Origin: an uncultured Cuneatibacter sp. | Lineage (GTDB): Bacteria; Bacillota; Clostridia; Lachnospirales; Lachnospiraceae | DNA: 64,000 nucleotides | Reading direction: 5' to 3' | Assembly (NCBI GenBank): GCA_934234215.1 | Contig: CAKQHB010000015.1 | Location: 3,313 to 67,312 of the forward strand | Shown here: piece by piece, positions 50,922-60,375 of the stretch | Numbering within the stretch: the stretch's first letter is position 1 | How the letters are laid out: every line of letters starts with the position of its first letter | Position numbers and translations under genes: made by a program | Notes under the pieces: model-generated | What the model was told of the DNA's origin: nothing | Database searches by the model: none | The model's input: the letters and a program-made list of their open reading frames with translations, nothing else

Positions 50922-51111
50922 ATGAGATGTCGTGGTTTTCCGGAGGACTGACATCTAGCGAGCTTCCGTTATCCTGATTCTGTGTCGTAGCAGCCACAAA
51001 AGCGCATGTTTGAGTCCGAAGGACGAGTTTGCGCTGACTGGCAGCGAATAGACGCACAGATCAGGATAGGAAGCGGAGCGAGGCAGTCCGAGGAAAACCA
51101 TGGCATCTCAT
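50922..51111. repeat. 190-bp imperfect palindrome, family member 2
   Basis: Left arm 50922-51015 and right arm 51019-51111 pair along almost all their length (for example ATGAGATG, GGTTTTCC, TATCCTGAT). The tip reads AGCGC, ATGTTTGA, GTCC-GAA-GGAC, GAGTTT, GCGCT on the plus strand, the same plan as the palindrome at 29790-29959. The right end includes the TGA stop of the histidine kinase gene. The rest of the gap (50760-50921) holds nothing recognised. Confidence 0.85.
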
Positions 51112-52268
51112 GTAAATAATTCTGCTTTGGATGGATTCTGCACTGTAAACCTCGTGGAAGTTCCGCTCATATCCGTCTTCACATCCAGCGCCCCATGCAG
51201 ACTGGATTCCACGAGGCTGCGGATGAGCCGCATGCCAAGTCCGGTACCGACAGGTGCTGCATTGAGATCGTAGCCGCATCCATTGTCGGAGACGATAAGT
51301 GTGGAAAAAGCGTCGCCGCGCTGGATCACAATGTGGATTTCGCCGGATTTGCGACCGAAGAATGCGTATTTCAGGCTGTTTTGGAGCAGTTCGTTGACGA
51401 TGAGCGCAACGGTAGATGCAAGGTTGGCGGGCAGCTTGACATTGTCGCCCTCAATGGTGATGGAAATGGTGGGCTGCAGCGTCAGCATATAATTATGAAG
51501 ATTTTCGGTCAGTTTTGTGAGCAGATACTTTACATTTACGGCATCGGAATCGGAGCGGGACAGCATTTCGTAGGTCAGGCTGACGCTCTGGATGTGGCGG
51601 GTGATCGTCCGCGCAAATGCCTTAACGTCTGCATTTTTCGTCTGCGCAGCTTCGAGACCGATGAGGCTGATCATAGTCTGCAAATTGTTTTTGACACGGT
51701 GATGGACTTCCCGGACAAGGGCTTCCTGATATTCCAGCTCTTTCTCCAGCTCGCGGATACGGGAGCGGTGATAGCTGATGGACTGTTGGAACGGTTCCTC
51801 AAAAGGAGTGGAGGAACCGTCTTTTGTGATAATCCGAACGGGATCGGTGTTGGGTCTGGCGTTGGGAAATTCGTGGGTGAGGGAGCCGATGATACGACCG
51901 TCCGCATTGCGGATGGCGCTGACGGTGTGGCGAACGACGAGACGTCCCTCGTCAATGATGCCGATGAGTCCTCTGCCGGGCGTGCCCTGCTCCAACGCAC
52001 GATAAACTGCCGGCTCATTTTCCCGCAGTTCGATTTCCCCGACGATGTCTCTGTGATACAGGTCATAGTCGGGGTGGCGATATTGTGCGACAACGAGAGA
52101 TTCGCGGTCGCGTGTGAGTACGTTGATGTAAGTGTCGCCGCCCTCCAGATCCCCGATAAAGGGCAGAGAGTGTGACACTTCGAGTAAAATGTGCAGATCA
52201 TCCTCAGACAAATCGGTATAACGATGTACGAGATCTGTCAGACGAATGTCTGCACCGGTGTTACTCAT
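51108..52268 (-). CDS. HisKA_2 sensor histidine kinase (EutW/PdtaS-like)
   Basis: A 386-residue soluble kinase without membrane helices. The N-terminal H_kinase_N-type sensor (about 10-140) has NVLTRDRESLVVAQYRHPD and GTPGRGLIGIIDEGRLVV. A PAS-like or coiled stretch follows. The HisKA_2 box reads VREVHHRVKNNLQTM (phospho-His 189 or 190) and HATPase_c begins near 290 with NELLQNSLKYAF, DNGCGYD and GTGLGMRL. This layout is that of EutW and PdtaS, which signal to ANTAR regulators. It overlaps the regulator gene by eight bases and its stop lies in the palindrome at 50922-51111. Confidence 0.92.
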   Translation of the reverse strand: MSNTGADIRLTDLVHRYTDLSEDDLHILLEVSHSLPFIGDLEGGDTYINVLTRDRESLVVAQYRHPDYDLYHRDIVGEIELRENEPAVYRALEQGTPGRGLIGIIDEGRLVVRHTVSAIRNADGRIIGSLTHEFPNARPNTDPVRIITKDGSSTPFEEPFQQSISYHRSRIRELEKELEYQEALVREVHHRVKNNLQTMISLIGLEAAQTKNADVKAFARTITRHIQSVSLTYEMLSRSDSDAVNVKYLLTKLTENLHNYMLTLQPTISITIEGDNVKLPANLASTVALIVNELLQNSLKYAFFGRKSGEIHIVIQRGDAFSTLIVSDNGCGYDLNAAPVGTGLGMRLIRSLVESSLHGALDVKTDMSGTSTRFTVQNPSKAELFT

Positions 52269-52833
52269 TGTGCGCCTGCAAAAGCAGACGGGACAGCTCG
52301 GTCAGGGACAGACCCTTATCCATCGCCAGCTTTCGCAGATAGGCATAGGCATCATGTTCGGACAAATGCTGTGTCTCCATGATCATGCCCTTGGCGCGGT
52401 CAAGGTATTTGCGACCGTCCAGTGCTTCTTTTGTTTTTGCATACTCCTGCTCGATGTGCGCCAGCTGATGATACTTGTTCAGCGCAATGCGGATCGCCGG
52501 GATGAGAGAATATTCATCCACCGGCTTCACCAGATAGCCCATGACATCCAGCGAGGAAATCTTTTCTGTAATTTCGCGGTCACGGTAAGCAGTCAATAGC
52601 ATGACAAATCCGGCAAGTTTTTCATTTGTGATGATGCGGGCGGCTTCCAGACCATTCATGACGGGCATGTTGATGTCAAGAATGACAAAATCCGGGTGCA
52701 GCTTGCGGCATACGGTGACTGCGTCTAGACCATCGCCGGCTTCTCCGACTACGTCAAAATCATTGCTCTCTAAAATCTCGCGCAGATAAAGGCGGGTCAG
52801 CATTTCGTCATCAACGATTACAACTCGTTCCAT
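52261..52833 (-). CDS. ANTAR-domain response regulator (RNA-binding antiterminator)
   Basis: A 190-residue protein with a receiver domain (about 1-120; Asp53 in ILDINMPVMNG, Lys in LVKPVDE) and a C-terminal ANTAR domain (about 130-188; KYLDRAKGMIMETQ, HLSEHDAYAYLRKLAMDKG, LSLTELSRLLL). ANTAR domains bind paired hexaloop hairpins in RNA and prevent termination. A matching hairpin pair lies in the leader of the permease operon 1.6 kb downstream. First gene of a two-gene operon with its kinase; promoter at 52921-52949. Confidence 0.95.
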   Translation of the reverse strand: MERVVIVDDEMLTRLYLREILESNDFDVVGEAGDGLDAVTVCRKLHPDFVILDINMPVMNGLEAARIITNEKLAGFVMLLTAYRDREITEKISSLDVMGYLVKPVDEYSLIPAIRIALNKYHQLAHIEQEYAKTKEALDGRKYLDRAKGMIMETQHLSEHDAYAYLRKLAMDKGLSLTELSRLLLQAHNE

Positions 52834-53241
52834 AAAAACCTCATTTATATAAAATCATTTGTAATAGTGTTCTGTATTTTTACGAGACAGCGTTTTCGAA
52901 AAAGAAAAGACACTAAATTTATGATACCATGCAAACACTTTATTTACAAGCAAAGAAAGTTGTGAAAAAGAGTGGAGCGCCTTTGAAAAAATGCGGCTTT
53001 CCACAAGCTGCCGCCTGTTTGATATAAAGAGGAAGAAAAAAATGCAGCGCGGGCGGCTTTTTTATGCGAAGTTCCGCTTTGCTTGTTGCTTATGATAGTG
53101 TAGAATGAGAGTAACGAAGCTGGATTTATGAGGGTAGGTATGATAAAGCTTTTAATGGAGGAGCAGGTTCGAGCGGCGGGGGATGATCGGGCGCGGCAGT
53201 GAGAACTGTGATTTTTATTTTTACAGGAATTGAGGGAAGTA
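52834..53241. other. Intergenic region between ANTAR regulator and HAD nucleotidase genes
   Basis: About 400 bases. It contains the minus-strand promoter of the ANTAR operon (52921-52949), a GCCGCC/GGCGGC hairpin with a long loop and TTTTTT on the plus strand (about 53003-53064), and a weak plus-strand promoter (TTGCTT, 16 bases, TAGAAT near 53085-53110). No credible ORF was seen. Confidence 0.5.
52921..52949 (-). promoter_or_regulatory. Promoter of the ANTAR regulator/kinase operon
   Basis: On the minus strand TTGTAA, 17-base spacer, TATCAT, 88 bases upstream of the start codon. Confidence 0.6.
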
Positions 53242-53859
53242 ATGAAAATATATCTGGATTTTGATGATGTACTGTGCGAAACTGCAAAATATTTTACAAA
53301 GATTGCAAAAGAACTGTTTGGCATTGATGTTCCTTACCGCGAGGTTCAATTTTTTAATTTGCAGAAATCCTTTGACTTAAATGAGGAGCAGTATAAAGCT
53401 CTAATGAAAGCAGGGCATTTGCCGGAAAATCTGCTGAATTATGAGGAGACTCCGGGGGCTTCCGAGGTGATCAATAAGTGGCTTGATCAGGGGCAAGAGG
53501 TTTTTATTATTACCGGAAGGCCGTTCCATTCCTACGAACCATCCAGACAATGGCTTGACGAACATCATCTGGAAAGAGTGCCCCTGTTTTGCGTAGATAA
53601 ATATGGACGCGAAACAGAGAAACAAGATTATAGATATAATATGACATTAGAGGATCTTTACGGCATGACCTTTGATTTTGCAGTAGAGGATTCTCCGGCG
53701 GCTTTTGAGCATGTTTTGCATTTCGCGAATTGTAAGGTAGCGGTGTTCAGTCGCCCTTGGAACAGACAGGCAGAGCTTCCAAATGACAGATTTGTGCGAT
53801 GTGAGAACTGGAAGGAGATTGACCGGATATTCGAAGAGATTCGACAGAGGAGAAAGTAA
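53242..53859 (+). CDS. HAD superfamily 5'(3')-deoxyribonucleotidase-like protein
   Basis: A 205-residue HAD phosphatase. Motif I is LDFDDVLCE with Asp6 and Asp8 as nucleophile and acid (written DxD), motif II is IITGRP, and the C-terminal acidic motif is VEDSPAAF. The NT5C family dephosphorylates deoxynucleoside monophosphates; this assignment is by layout and length. The start at 53242 has GAGG about seven bases upstream. It is monocistronic and convergent with the AraC gene. Confidence 0.82.
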   Translation: MKIYLDFDDVLCETAKYFTKIAKELFGIDVPYREVQFFNLQKSFDLNEEQYKALMKAGHLPENLLNYEETPGASEVINKWLDQGQEVFIITGRPFHSYEPSRQWLDEHHLERVPLFCVDKYGRETEKQDYRYNMTLEDLYGMTFDFAVEDSPAAFEHVLHFANCKVAVFSRPWNRQAELPNDRFVRCENWKEIDRIFEEIRQRRK

Positions 53860-53918
53860 CAAATCGAGATTGACTGAGCGGAAAAAATGTTAAAATCTAA
53901 ATAGTATAGACCAGAAAA

Positions 53919-55106
53919 TTATCCCTTTCGATACTCCGACGGCGTAACCCCATACAACCGTTTAAACACCTTCACAAAATAGTTATTGTCCGGATATCCC
54001 ACATGTCCGGAGATTTCCTGAATTTGCAGCGATGTTCCCTTGAGGAGCGTGGCTGCTTTTTCGCATCTTTTTTTGGCAAGGTATTGCCCGAAGGTGTGTC
54101 CGGTTTCTTTTTTGAATTGTCTGGAAAGGCTGGATTCGGACACGCCGCTTTCCTCTGCGAGGCGGGACAGCAGGATTTCCTGGCTGAGATGCAGGTCCGT
54201 GTACTCAATGACGTTCGAGACGATGCGGGAGTAGGAACCGGTTTTTGTGAGATGGTCGTGAACTGCCTGTGTGAGTTCAAGGATCATGGTTTTGGTGTAG
54301 TGTGTCAATTCTGAAGTGCTCTGGACGGAGGCAGACAGCTGTGCAGCTCTCTGTGTAATTTCGTCGATAACGATGACGGACAGACCGGAGCGTTCCGCTG
54401 CTTTCCGGACGAGTGTTCGCAAAATAGCCATAGATGCCTGAACATTTTGAGTGTAAAAAGAACCGGACGCACCGGAGACGCTTGTTTTCATCATTTCCTG
54501 AAAGGCAGTCTGTACCTGGTTTACATTTCCGGTGGAGATCATGTTCAGAAAATGATTCTCATAGTCGTAACGTCTTAGAATGATGTTATAATCTACGGAG
54601 TCCGGCTGATATTTTTCAGTGGAGTGAATTTCCTCAAAAAGTCCGTGCAATTTGCGGTAGGCGTATTGCGGCGTTGCAGGCTGAAACGAAGTGATGCAGG
54701 CCTCAATCTCTTTTTGCACATGGAAGGTGGATAAAAGAGGCAGAGAGGTGTAGTACAATTTCAGAGAAATGGCGTAAGATGCCGGAATTTTACACTCCGC
54801 GAGGATAGACTGCATCCGGATGTCGTCGTATTCGTTTCGTACATAAGGTCCGATGAGAAAGGTCTGTTCCTGAAAACGGAAGAACAGAAGGCTGACATCG
54901 AGACGATCTGTGATTTCATACATGGTGGAATCCTGCATGGATTCCAGCAAAAAGCTTAGTGCCTGCACGGTGAACATGGGCTGAAGCGCATTGTGAAAGC
55001 AGAAATTGTTTTCAAACGCAGTCAGCTGGATGCGCGGATTCTCGACCATGACTGTATTGACAGATAGTAAATTTGTGATAAGGGTTGTGAATAGTTGAAA
55101 GTCCAT
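53919..55106 (-). CDS. AraC family transcriptional regulator
   Basis: A 395-residue protein with a large N-terminal sensor region (about 1-285) and a C-terminal AraC HTH_18 domain (about 295-395; LSQEILLSRLAEESGVSESS, FKKETGHTFGQYLAKKRC, VGYPDNNYFVKVFKRLYGVT). The start at 55106 has GGAG six bases upstream. It is divergent from the GPH transporter/GH2/GH1/isomerase/GH78 operon, whose promoter lacks a good -35, so activation of that operon by this regulator is likely. Confidence 0.92.
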   Translation of the reverse strand: MDFQLFTTLITNLLSVNTVMVENPRIQLTAFENNFCFHNALQPMFTVQALSFLLESMQDSTMYEITDRLDVSLLFFRFQEQTFLIGPYVRNEYDDIRMQSILAECKIPASYAISLKLYYTSLPLLSTFHVQKEIEACITSFQPATPQYAYRKLHGLFEEIHSTEKYQPDSVDYNIILRRYDYENHFLNMISTGNVNQVQTAFQEMMKTSVSGASGSFYTQNVQASMAILRTLVRKAAERSGLSVIVIDEITQRAAQLSASVQSTSELTHYTKTMILELTQAVHDHLTKTGSYSRIVSNVIEYTDLHLSQEILLSRLAEESGVSESSLSRQFKKETGHTFGQYLAKKRCEKAATLLKGTSLQIQEISGHVGYPDNNYFVKVFKRLYGVTPSEYRKG

Positions 55107-55267
55107 AACGATCTCCATTTCCGAAAGCGGTTGTACAAGGTTTCTCTGCGGTAGAAAATATATGTTCTAAATTAGAAAAATATTTCTAACTAAGATTATA
55201 AACGGTATTTATCAAAAGAAAAAGTCCTTATTTTGAGAAAAATAATACTATATTTTGCGGAAAAATA

Positions 55268-55297
55268 CTAACAGAAAAGAGAAGAGGACTCTATAAT
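55268..55297 (+). promoter_or_regulatory. Probable activator-dependent promoter of the glycoside operon
   Basis: A perfect TATAAT with only CTAACA at 18 bases upstream. The poor -35 fits control by the divergent AraC regulator. Confidence 0.5.
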
Positions 55298-55346
55298 TAA
55301 GGTATCATGAAAAACGCGGAGAGGGGTTCGCGGATTGGAGAGGAAC

Positions 55347-56810
55347 ATGGGTAAGAAACAGACAGCGGCTGAAACGGATGGCGTTCAGTACAGAAGAGCA
55401 AAATTGTGGCAGATTATTTTGTATGCGTGCAATGCACTGCCGGGCATGGGCGTGTACATGCTGATGGGGATGGCGAGCTACAGCGCCAGCATCGGCTATG
55501 GCATTGCAACGGCGGTCGTCGGTGTGATCCTGACGTGCACTCGTATTTTGGACGGTATTACCGATCCGTTCGTAGCATTTTTATTTGACCGGATCAATAC
55601 AAAGCACGGTAAAATCCGTATTTTGCTTGTTCTGGGTTTTGTAATTGAAGCAGTGGCTCTGCTTTCAATGTACAGCTTTGCATCCAGCAAAGGCTTTGGC
55701 ATCGTAGTATTTACACTTTTGTATGTCATTTATATTTTCGGGTATACGATCACAAACATCACGGCGCAGACCATTCCGGCAATCATGACAAACGATCCGA
55801 AGCAGAGACCGGTCATCGGTGTGTGGACAACGGCATTCAATTATTTTGTGCCAATGATTCTGACGATTGTGTTAAATTCTGTGATGCTGCCGATGTTTGG
55901 CGGCAGTTATAATCAGGCGTTTCTGACAGCAGCCGCATTCGTCTGTGTTGGAATCAGTGGACTTGGTATTTTGCTGGTATGCATCAGTGTCAGTGCATTT
56001 GATAAGTCGGAAAATCTGGAAGGCATCGGCAAGAAAGAACCGCTTCGCATCAGGAATATGATCGAAGTGCTGAAGCACAACAAGCCGCTGCAGGCATACA
56101 TTGCTGCACAGGCATCTGACAAAATTGCACAGCAGACTGTTGCACAGTCTGTCATTGTGACGATGCTGTATGGCATTATCATCGGTAATATGACACTGGC
56201 AACGATTCTGAGTGTTGTCAGCATGATTCCGTCTATCGCATTTGCGGCAGTTGGCGCAAAATATGCGGGCAAGCACGGCAGCAAGAAGGCAATCGTGTTC
56301 TGGACAGAAGTTTGTATGGTTGTAGCAGTGATCGGTTACATCTTCTTTATCGTCATTGATCCGGCAACGATCGCGGTGATGGGAAGCCTTCCGATGATTT
56401 TATATGTACTGATCATGCTGGTATTTAACGGCGCAAAGATGTGTGTCACAACAGCGGACTGCAGCTTTATGGCAGACATTATCGACTATGAACTGGATCG
56501 CAGCGGCAGATACGTGCCGGCAGTTATTACCGGTACTTACAGCTTGATCGACAAGATTATTTCTTCGTTCTCCGCATTGATCGCGACAGGAGCGGTTGCA
56601 CTTCTCGGTTATACAAGCACGATGCCGCAGCCGACAGATCTGTGCACAGCGCCGATCTTCTGGTTTACGATCACACTGTATTTCGGTATGCCGTTCCTGG
56701 GCTGGGTGGTCACACTGATCGCAATGCGGGGCTGCAAGCTGGATCGGGAAGAGATGGTAGCAGTACAGAAACGAATTGAAAAGAAAAAAGAGGAGCAGAA
56801 AAATGCGTAA
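55347..56810 (+). CDS. GPH family sugar:cation symporter
   Basis: A 487-residue transporter with about twelve helices. GVILTCTRILDGITDPF near 60-80 and DRINTKHGKIR near 87-98 are the landmark motifs of the glycoside-pentoside-hexuronide family. It imports glycosides with a cation. ATG 55347 is preceded by GGAGAGG. It is the first gene of a five-gene operon and overlaps the GH2 gene by eight bases. The imported sugar is probably a plant-derived glycoside containing rhamnose or glucose, judged from the enzymes that follow. Confidence 0.93.
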   Translation: MGKKQTAAETDGVQYRRAKLWQIILYACNALPGMGVYMLMGMASYSASIGYGIATAVVGVILTCTRILDGITDPFVAFLFDRINTKHGKIRILLVLGFVIEAVALLSMYSFASSKGFGIVVFTLLYVIYIFGYTITNITAQTIPAIMTNDPKQRPVIGVWTTAFNYFVPMILTIVLNSVMLPMFGGSYNQAFLTAAAFVCVGISGLGILLVCISVSAFDKSENLEGIGKKEPLRIRNMIEVLKHNKPLQAYIAAQASDKIAQQTVAQSVIVTMLYGIIIGNMTLATILSVVSMIPSIAFAAVGAKYAGKHGSKKAIVFWTEVCMVVAVIGYIFFIVIDPATIAVMGSLPMILYVLIMLVFNGAKMCVTTADCSFMADIIDYELDRSGRYVPAVITGTYSLIDKIISSFSALIATGAVALLGYTSTMPQPTDLCTAPIFWFTITLYFGMPFLGWVVTLIAMRGCKLDREEMVAVQKRIEKKKEEQKNA

Positions 56811-59043
56811 AAGCGTTTGCATCAACAAGGATTGGACATTTGAAAAAGAAAACGCAGAAGAAAGAATTTCTCTGCCGCATACCTGGAATGCGTTAGATGG
56901 ACAGACCGGCCCGGAGCAGTATTACCGGGGCGAGTGTGTATATCGTAAGACATTTCACAGACCGGAATTGGCAGACGGCGAACAGCTGTATGCAGAATTT
57001 CGTGGAGTCAATTCCTCTGCGAAGGTGCTGCTGAATGGAACAGAAGTCGGTGCGCATGACGGCGGATATTCTACATTTCGCGTAAAGCTGACAGACGATT
57101 TGAAGGCAGAAAATACGCTGGAAGTACGGGTGGACAATCTTCCAAATGACCATGTATATCCGCAGAAGGCAGACTTCACATTTTATGGTGGAATTTATCG
57201 TGATGTTTCTTTGCTGACGGTGGAAGAAACACACTTTAGTGTGGAGGAATACGGTGGAAATGGATTTTTTGCCACACCGCACCTGAATGGAAAAGATGCG
57301 TCTGTGACATTTGAGACTTGCATCAGCGGAAAAGCAGATCGTGTCGTTGTGACTGTGGAGGGTGTCGGAGAAACCGAGCTTTTCCTGACGGAGGTACAGG
57401 GGCTTTGTGATGCTGCATCCGTGACACAGATGGGTAATGGCTCCATCGAGATTCCGAACGTGCACAGATGGAATGGTCGAAAAGATCCGTATTTGTATAC
57501 TGCAACGGCAACACTTTACAAAAATGGACAGGCTGTAGATCAGGTGACGACACGGTTTGGATGCCGGGAGTATCGCTTTGATCCGGAACAGGGATTCTTC
57601 CTGAATGGGGAATCTTATCCGCTGCACGGTGTGAGCCGTCATCAGGATAGAGCCGGTGTCGGCAATGCCCTGACGAAGGAGATGCACGAGGAAGATCTGA
57701 ATCTGATTCTGTCGATGGGAGCAAATTCGATCCGTCTGGCACATTATCAGCATGACCAGTATTTCTATGATCTGTGTGATGAGAAGGGACTGATCGTGTG
57801 GGCGGAGATTCCGTACATTACGGTTCATATGCCGAATGGCAGAGAGAACACGATTCAGCAGATGAAGGAGCTGATCGTGCAGAATTATAATCATGCGTCG
57901 ATTATTTGTTGGGCAATTTCCAACGAAGTCTCCCTGCAGGGCGTGACGGAGGATCTGCTGGAAAATCATCGTATTTTAAACGATTTGATCCACAAAATGG
58001 ATCCCAGCCGCGTGTCCGCAATGGCAAACCTGTTTTTGCTGGAGACGGATAGTCCGCTTGTGACATTGCCGGATATCCGTGGTTATAACTTATATTATGG
58101 CTGGTATGTGGGTGAAATGGAAGACAATGATGCATGGTTTGACGAGTTTCATGCAAAGTATCCGGAGACGGTGATCGGTCTGACGGAATACGGCGCAGAT
58201 TCTGTGATCACGCTGCAGTCTCCCCGTCCGGAGAAAGGCGATTTTACAGAAGGCTATCAGGCGTTGTATCATGAGCATATGCTGGAGATGTTCTCGAAGA
58301 GACCGTACCTTTGGGGAACATATTGCTGGAATATGTTTGAGTTTGGTGCAGCAGGTCGTGACGAGGCAGGAGATCCCGGTAAGAATCACAAGGGATTGAT
58401 CACCTTCGACCGAAAGCAGAAAAAGGATGCATTTTATATTTATAAGGCATGGTGGTCGGATGAGCCGTTTGTACATTTGTGCGGCAGACGTTATCATGAC
58501 CGACTGGAGCCTGTGACAGAGATCAAAGTGTATACGAATCAGAAGCAGATTACTCTGTTGGTAGATGGTGTGGAGGTTGAGACAAAGACGGGCGAGCATA
58601 TTTTCCGATTTGCAGTGCCGATTTCCGGCATACATGAAATTCAGGCAGTCGTTCCGGGAACGAGTCTGACGGATACAATGGAAATCGAGAAGGTTTCCGA
58701 ACCGAATCCGGCTTACTTTGCATCAAAGGATAAGGTGAAAAACTGGTTTGATGAAGAGACGGAAACTTCGGAGGAGACGAGTGGATTTTTCTCGATCCAT
58801 GATACAATGGGAGAAATCCAGCAGACGCAGGAAGGAGCTGCGATCCTCGGTCAGATGATGGCGCAGATGAAGAGTCAGATGGCAGGCGGCATGGGTGAAA
58901 ATGCGGAGATCCCGCAGGCGATGCTTGCGATGATCGCCAGACAGCCGCTTGTGAAATTATTGCAGCAGGCGGGAATTGATCCGAAAGGAGAGACGGCACA
59001 GCAGCTGAATGCAGCGCTGTCCCGGATTCCGAAGAACCGTTAA
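56803..59043 (+). CDS. Glycoside hydrolase family 2 (beta-galactosidase/glucuronidase type)
   Basis: A 746-residue cytoplasmic enzyme: sugar-binding domain (1-150), beta-sandwich (150-255), TIM barrel (260-560) with HGVSRHQDRAG, acid/base Glu375 (AISNEVSLQ) and nucleophile Glu462 (GLTEYGAD). After about residue 660 there is a distinct tail rich in Met, Gln and Ala (ILGQMMAQMKSQMAGGMGEN) ending near an Ile/Pro-rich segment. GAGGAG lies seven bases before the ATG. Beta-glucuronidase-like enzymes in similar operons release sugars from plant or host glycosides; exact specificity is open. Confidence 0.92.
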   Translation: MRKSVCINKDWTFEKENAEERISLPHTWNALDGQTGPEQYYRGECVYRKTFHRPELADGEQLYAEFRGVNSSAKVLLNGTEVGAHDGGYSTFRVKLTDDLKAENTLEVRVDNLPNDHVYPQKADFTFYGGIYRDVSLLTVEETHFSVEEYGGNGFFATPHLNGKDASVTFETCISGKADRVVVTVEGVGETELFLTEVQGLCDAASVTQMGNGSIEIPNVHRWNGRKDPYLYTATATLYKNGQAVDQVTTRFGCREYRFDPEQGFFLNGESYPLHGVSRHQDRAGVGNALTKEMHEEDLNLILSMGANSIRLAHYQHDQYFYDLCDEKGLIVWAEIPYITVHMPNGRENTIQQMKELIVQNYNHASIICWAISNEVSLQGVTEDLLENHRILNDLIHKMDPSRVSAMANLFLLETDSPLVTLPDIRGYNLYYGWYVGEMEDNDAWFDEFHAKYPETVIGLTEYGADSVITLQSPRPEKGDFTEGYQALYHEHMLEMFSKRPYLWGTYCWNMFEFGAAGRDEAGDPGKNHKGLITFDRKQKKDAFYIYKAWWSDEPFVHLCGRRYHDRLEPVTEIKVYTNQKQITLLVDGVEVETKTGEHIFRFAVPISGIHEIQAVVPGTSLTDTMEIEKVSEPNPAYFASKDKVKNWFDEETETSEETSGFFSIHDTMGEIQQTQEGAAILGQMMAQMKSQMAGGMGENAEIPQAMLAMIARQPLVKLLQQAGIDPKGETAQQLNAALSRIPKNR

Positions 59044-59058
59044 AGGGAGAAAATCAGA

Positions 59059-60375
59059 ATGGGCAGATTTTTCGTTGGTGCTGCAACAGCGGCACATCAG
59101 GTAGAAGGAAATAATATTTACAGTGATTACTGGGCAATGGAGCAGATGCCCCACACCAATTTTACAGAGCCGTCTCTGAATGGTGTGGATCATTACAATC
59201 GTTACGAGGAAGATATTAAATTGCTGGCAAAAGCAGGCCTGAATGCATACCGCTTTTCTATCGAGTGGGCACGCATCGAGCCGGAGCAGGGCAAGTTTGA
59301 TGCTGCTGAGATCGAGCATTACCGCAAGGTGCTGCAGTGCTGCAGAGCAAATGGTGTGGAGCCGATCGTGACGCTGATGCATTTTACCTCCCCGGTTTGG
59401 GTCATCAAAAATGGCGGCTGGGAGAGCGAAGCAGTTGTGGATGCTTTCGCGGCATATTGCAAATATGTCGTAGAGCAGCTTGGCGCTGAGATGCATTATA
59501 TCTGCACGATCAACGAGGCCAATATGCGTCTGCAGGTGGCTGCGATCGCAGAGCGTTACAAGCGTCAGATGATGGCGAAAATGCAGCAGCTGCAGAATGC
59601 GCAGGCAGCAGGCGGAGATGTGGAAGGTGTTGCACAGGTTGGCATGAACTTTAATTCCATGATGGAAAACATGAAGTTTCAGAAGATGGAAAACATGGAA
59701 GTATTCGGAACGACAGATCCGGCGACATTTGTATCCGGCTGCACGCAGGAGGGTGATCGGATCGTTATGAAGGCGCATCAGGCAGCAAAGGCAGCGATCA
59801 AATCCGTAAGACCGGAGCTGCAGATTGGTCTGACGTTATCTCTGCACGACATTCAGACAGCAGAAGACGGCGAAGAAGCGGCAGCAAAGGAATGGTCTGA
59901 CGAATTTACACATTACCTGCCGTTCATCAAGGAGGATGATTTCTTCGGTCTGCAAAATTATACCCGCTCTGTCATCGGAAAAGACGGCATCCAGCCGGTT
60001 CCGGAGGGAGCCAAAACGACACAGATGGATTATGAATATTATCCACAGGCGCTGGGCAATGTGATTCGCCGCGTACATGCAGAGTTTGCGGCAGTCGGTG
60101 TGCAGATGCCGATCATGGTGACGGAAAACGGCATTGCGACAACAGAAGATGCCGATCGCCAGTCCTTCATAAAGGAAGCAACCGATGGTGTAAAGGTGTG
60201 TCAGAAGGACGGAATTCCGGTGATTGGCTATATGTACTGGTCATTGCTTGACAATTTTGAGTGGCAGAAGGGATATTCCATGACATTTGGTCTGATCGCA
60301 GTAGACAGAACAACGATGCAGCGCAGTCCGAAAAAGAGTCTGGAAGTGTTGGGAGAGATCGCAAAATGGCAGTAA
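59059..60375 (+). CDS. Glycoside hydrolase family 1 (beta-glucosidase type)
   Basis: A 438-residue TIM-barrel enzyme. The N-terminal FFVGAATAAHQVEG signature is complete. Acid/base Glu153 lies in TINEAN (usually TxNEP) and nucleophile Glu356 in VTENGIA. After the acid/base there is an insertion (about 168-220) rich in Met, Gln and Asn (MMAKMQQLQNAQAA, MENMKFQKMENME) that most GH1 enzymes lack. GGGAG lies ten bases before the ATG. It follows GH2 by 15 bases and overlaps the isomerase gene by ten bases. No phosphosugar-specific loop was identified. Confidence 0.9.
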   Translation: MGRFFVGAATAAHQVEGNNIYSDYWAMEQMPHTNFTEPSLNGVDHYNRYEEDIKLLAKAGLNAYRFSIEWARIEPEQGKFDAAEIEHYRKVLQCCRANGVEPIVTLMHFTSPVWVIKNGGWESEAVVDAFAAYCKYVVEQLGAEMHYICTINEANMRLQVAAIAERYKRQMMAKMQQLQNAQAAGGDVEGVAQVGMNFNSMMENMKFQKMENMEVFGTTDPATFVSGCTQEGDRIVMKAHQAAKAAIKSVRPELQIGLTLSLHDIQTAEDGEEAAAKEWSDEFTHYLPFIKEDDFFGLQNYTRSVIGKDGIQPVPEGAKTTQMDYEYYPQALGNVIRRVHAEFAAVGVQMPIMVTENGIATTEDADRQSFIKEATDGVKVCQKDGIPVIGYMYWSLLDNFEWQKGYSMTFGLIAVDRTTMQRSPKKSLEVLGEIAKWQ

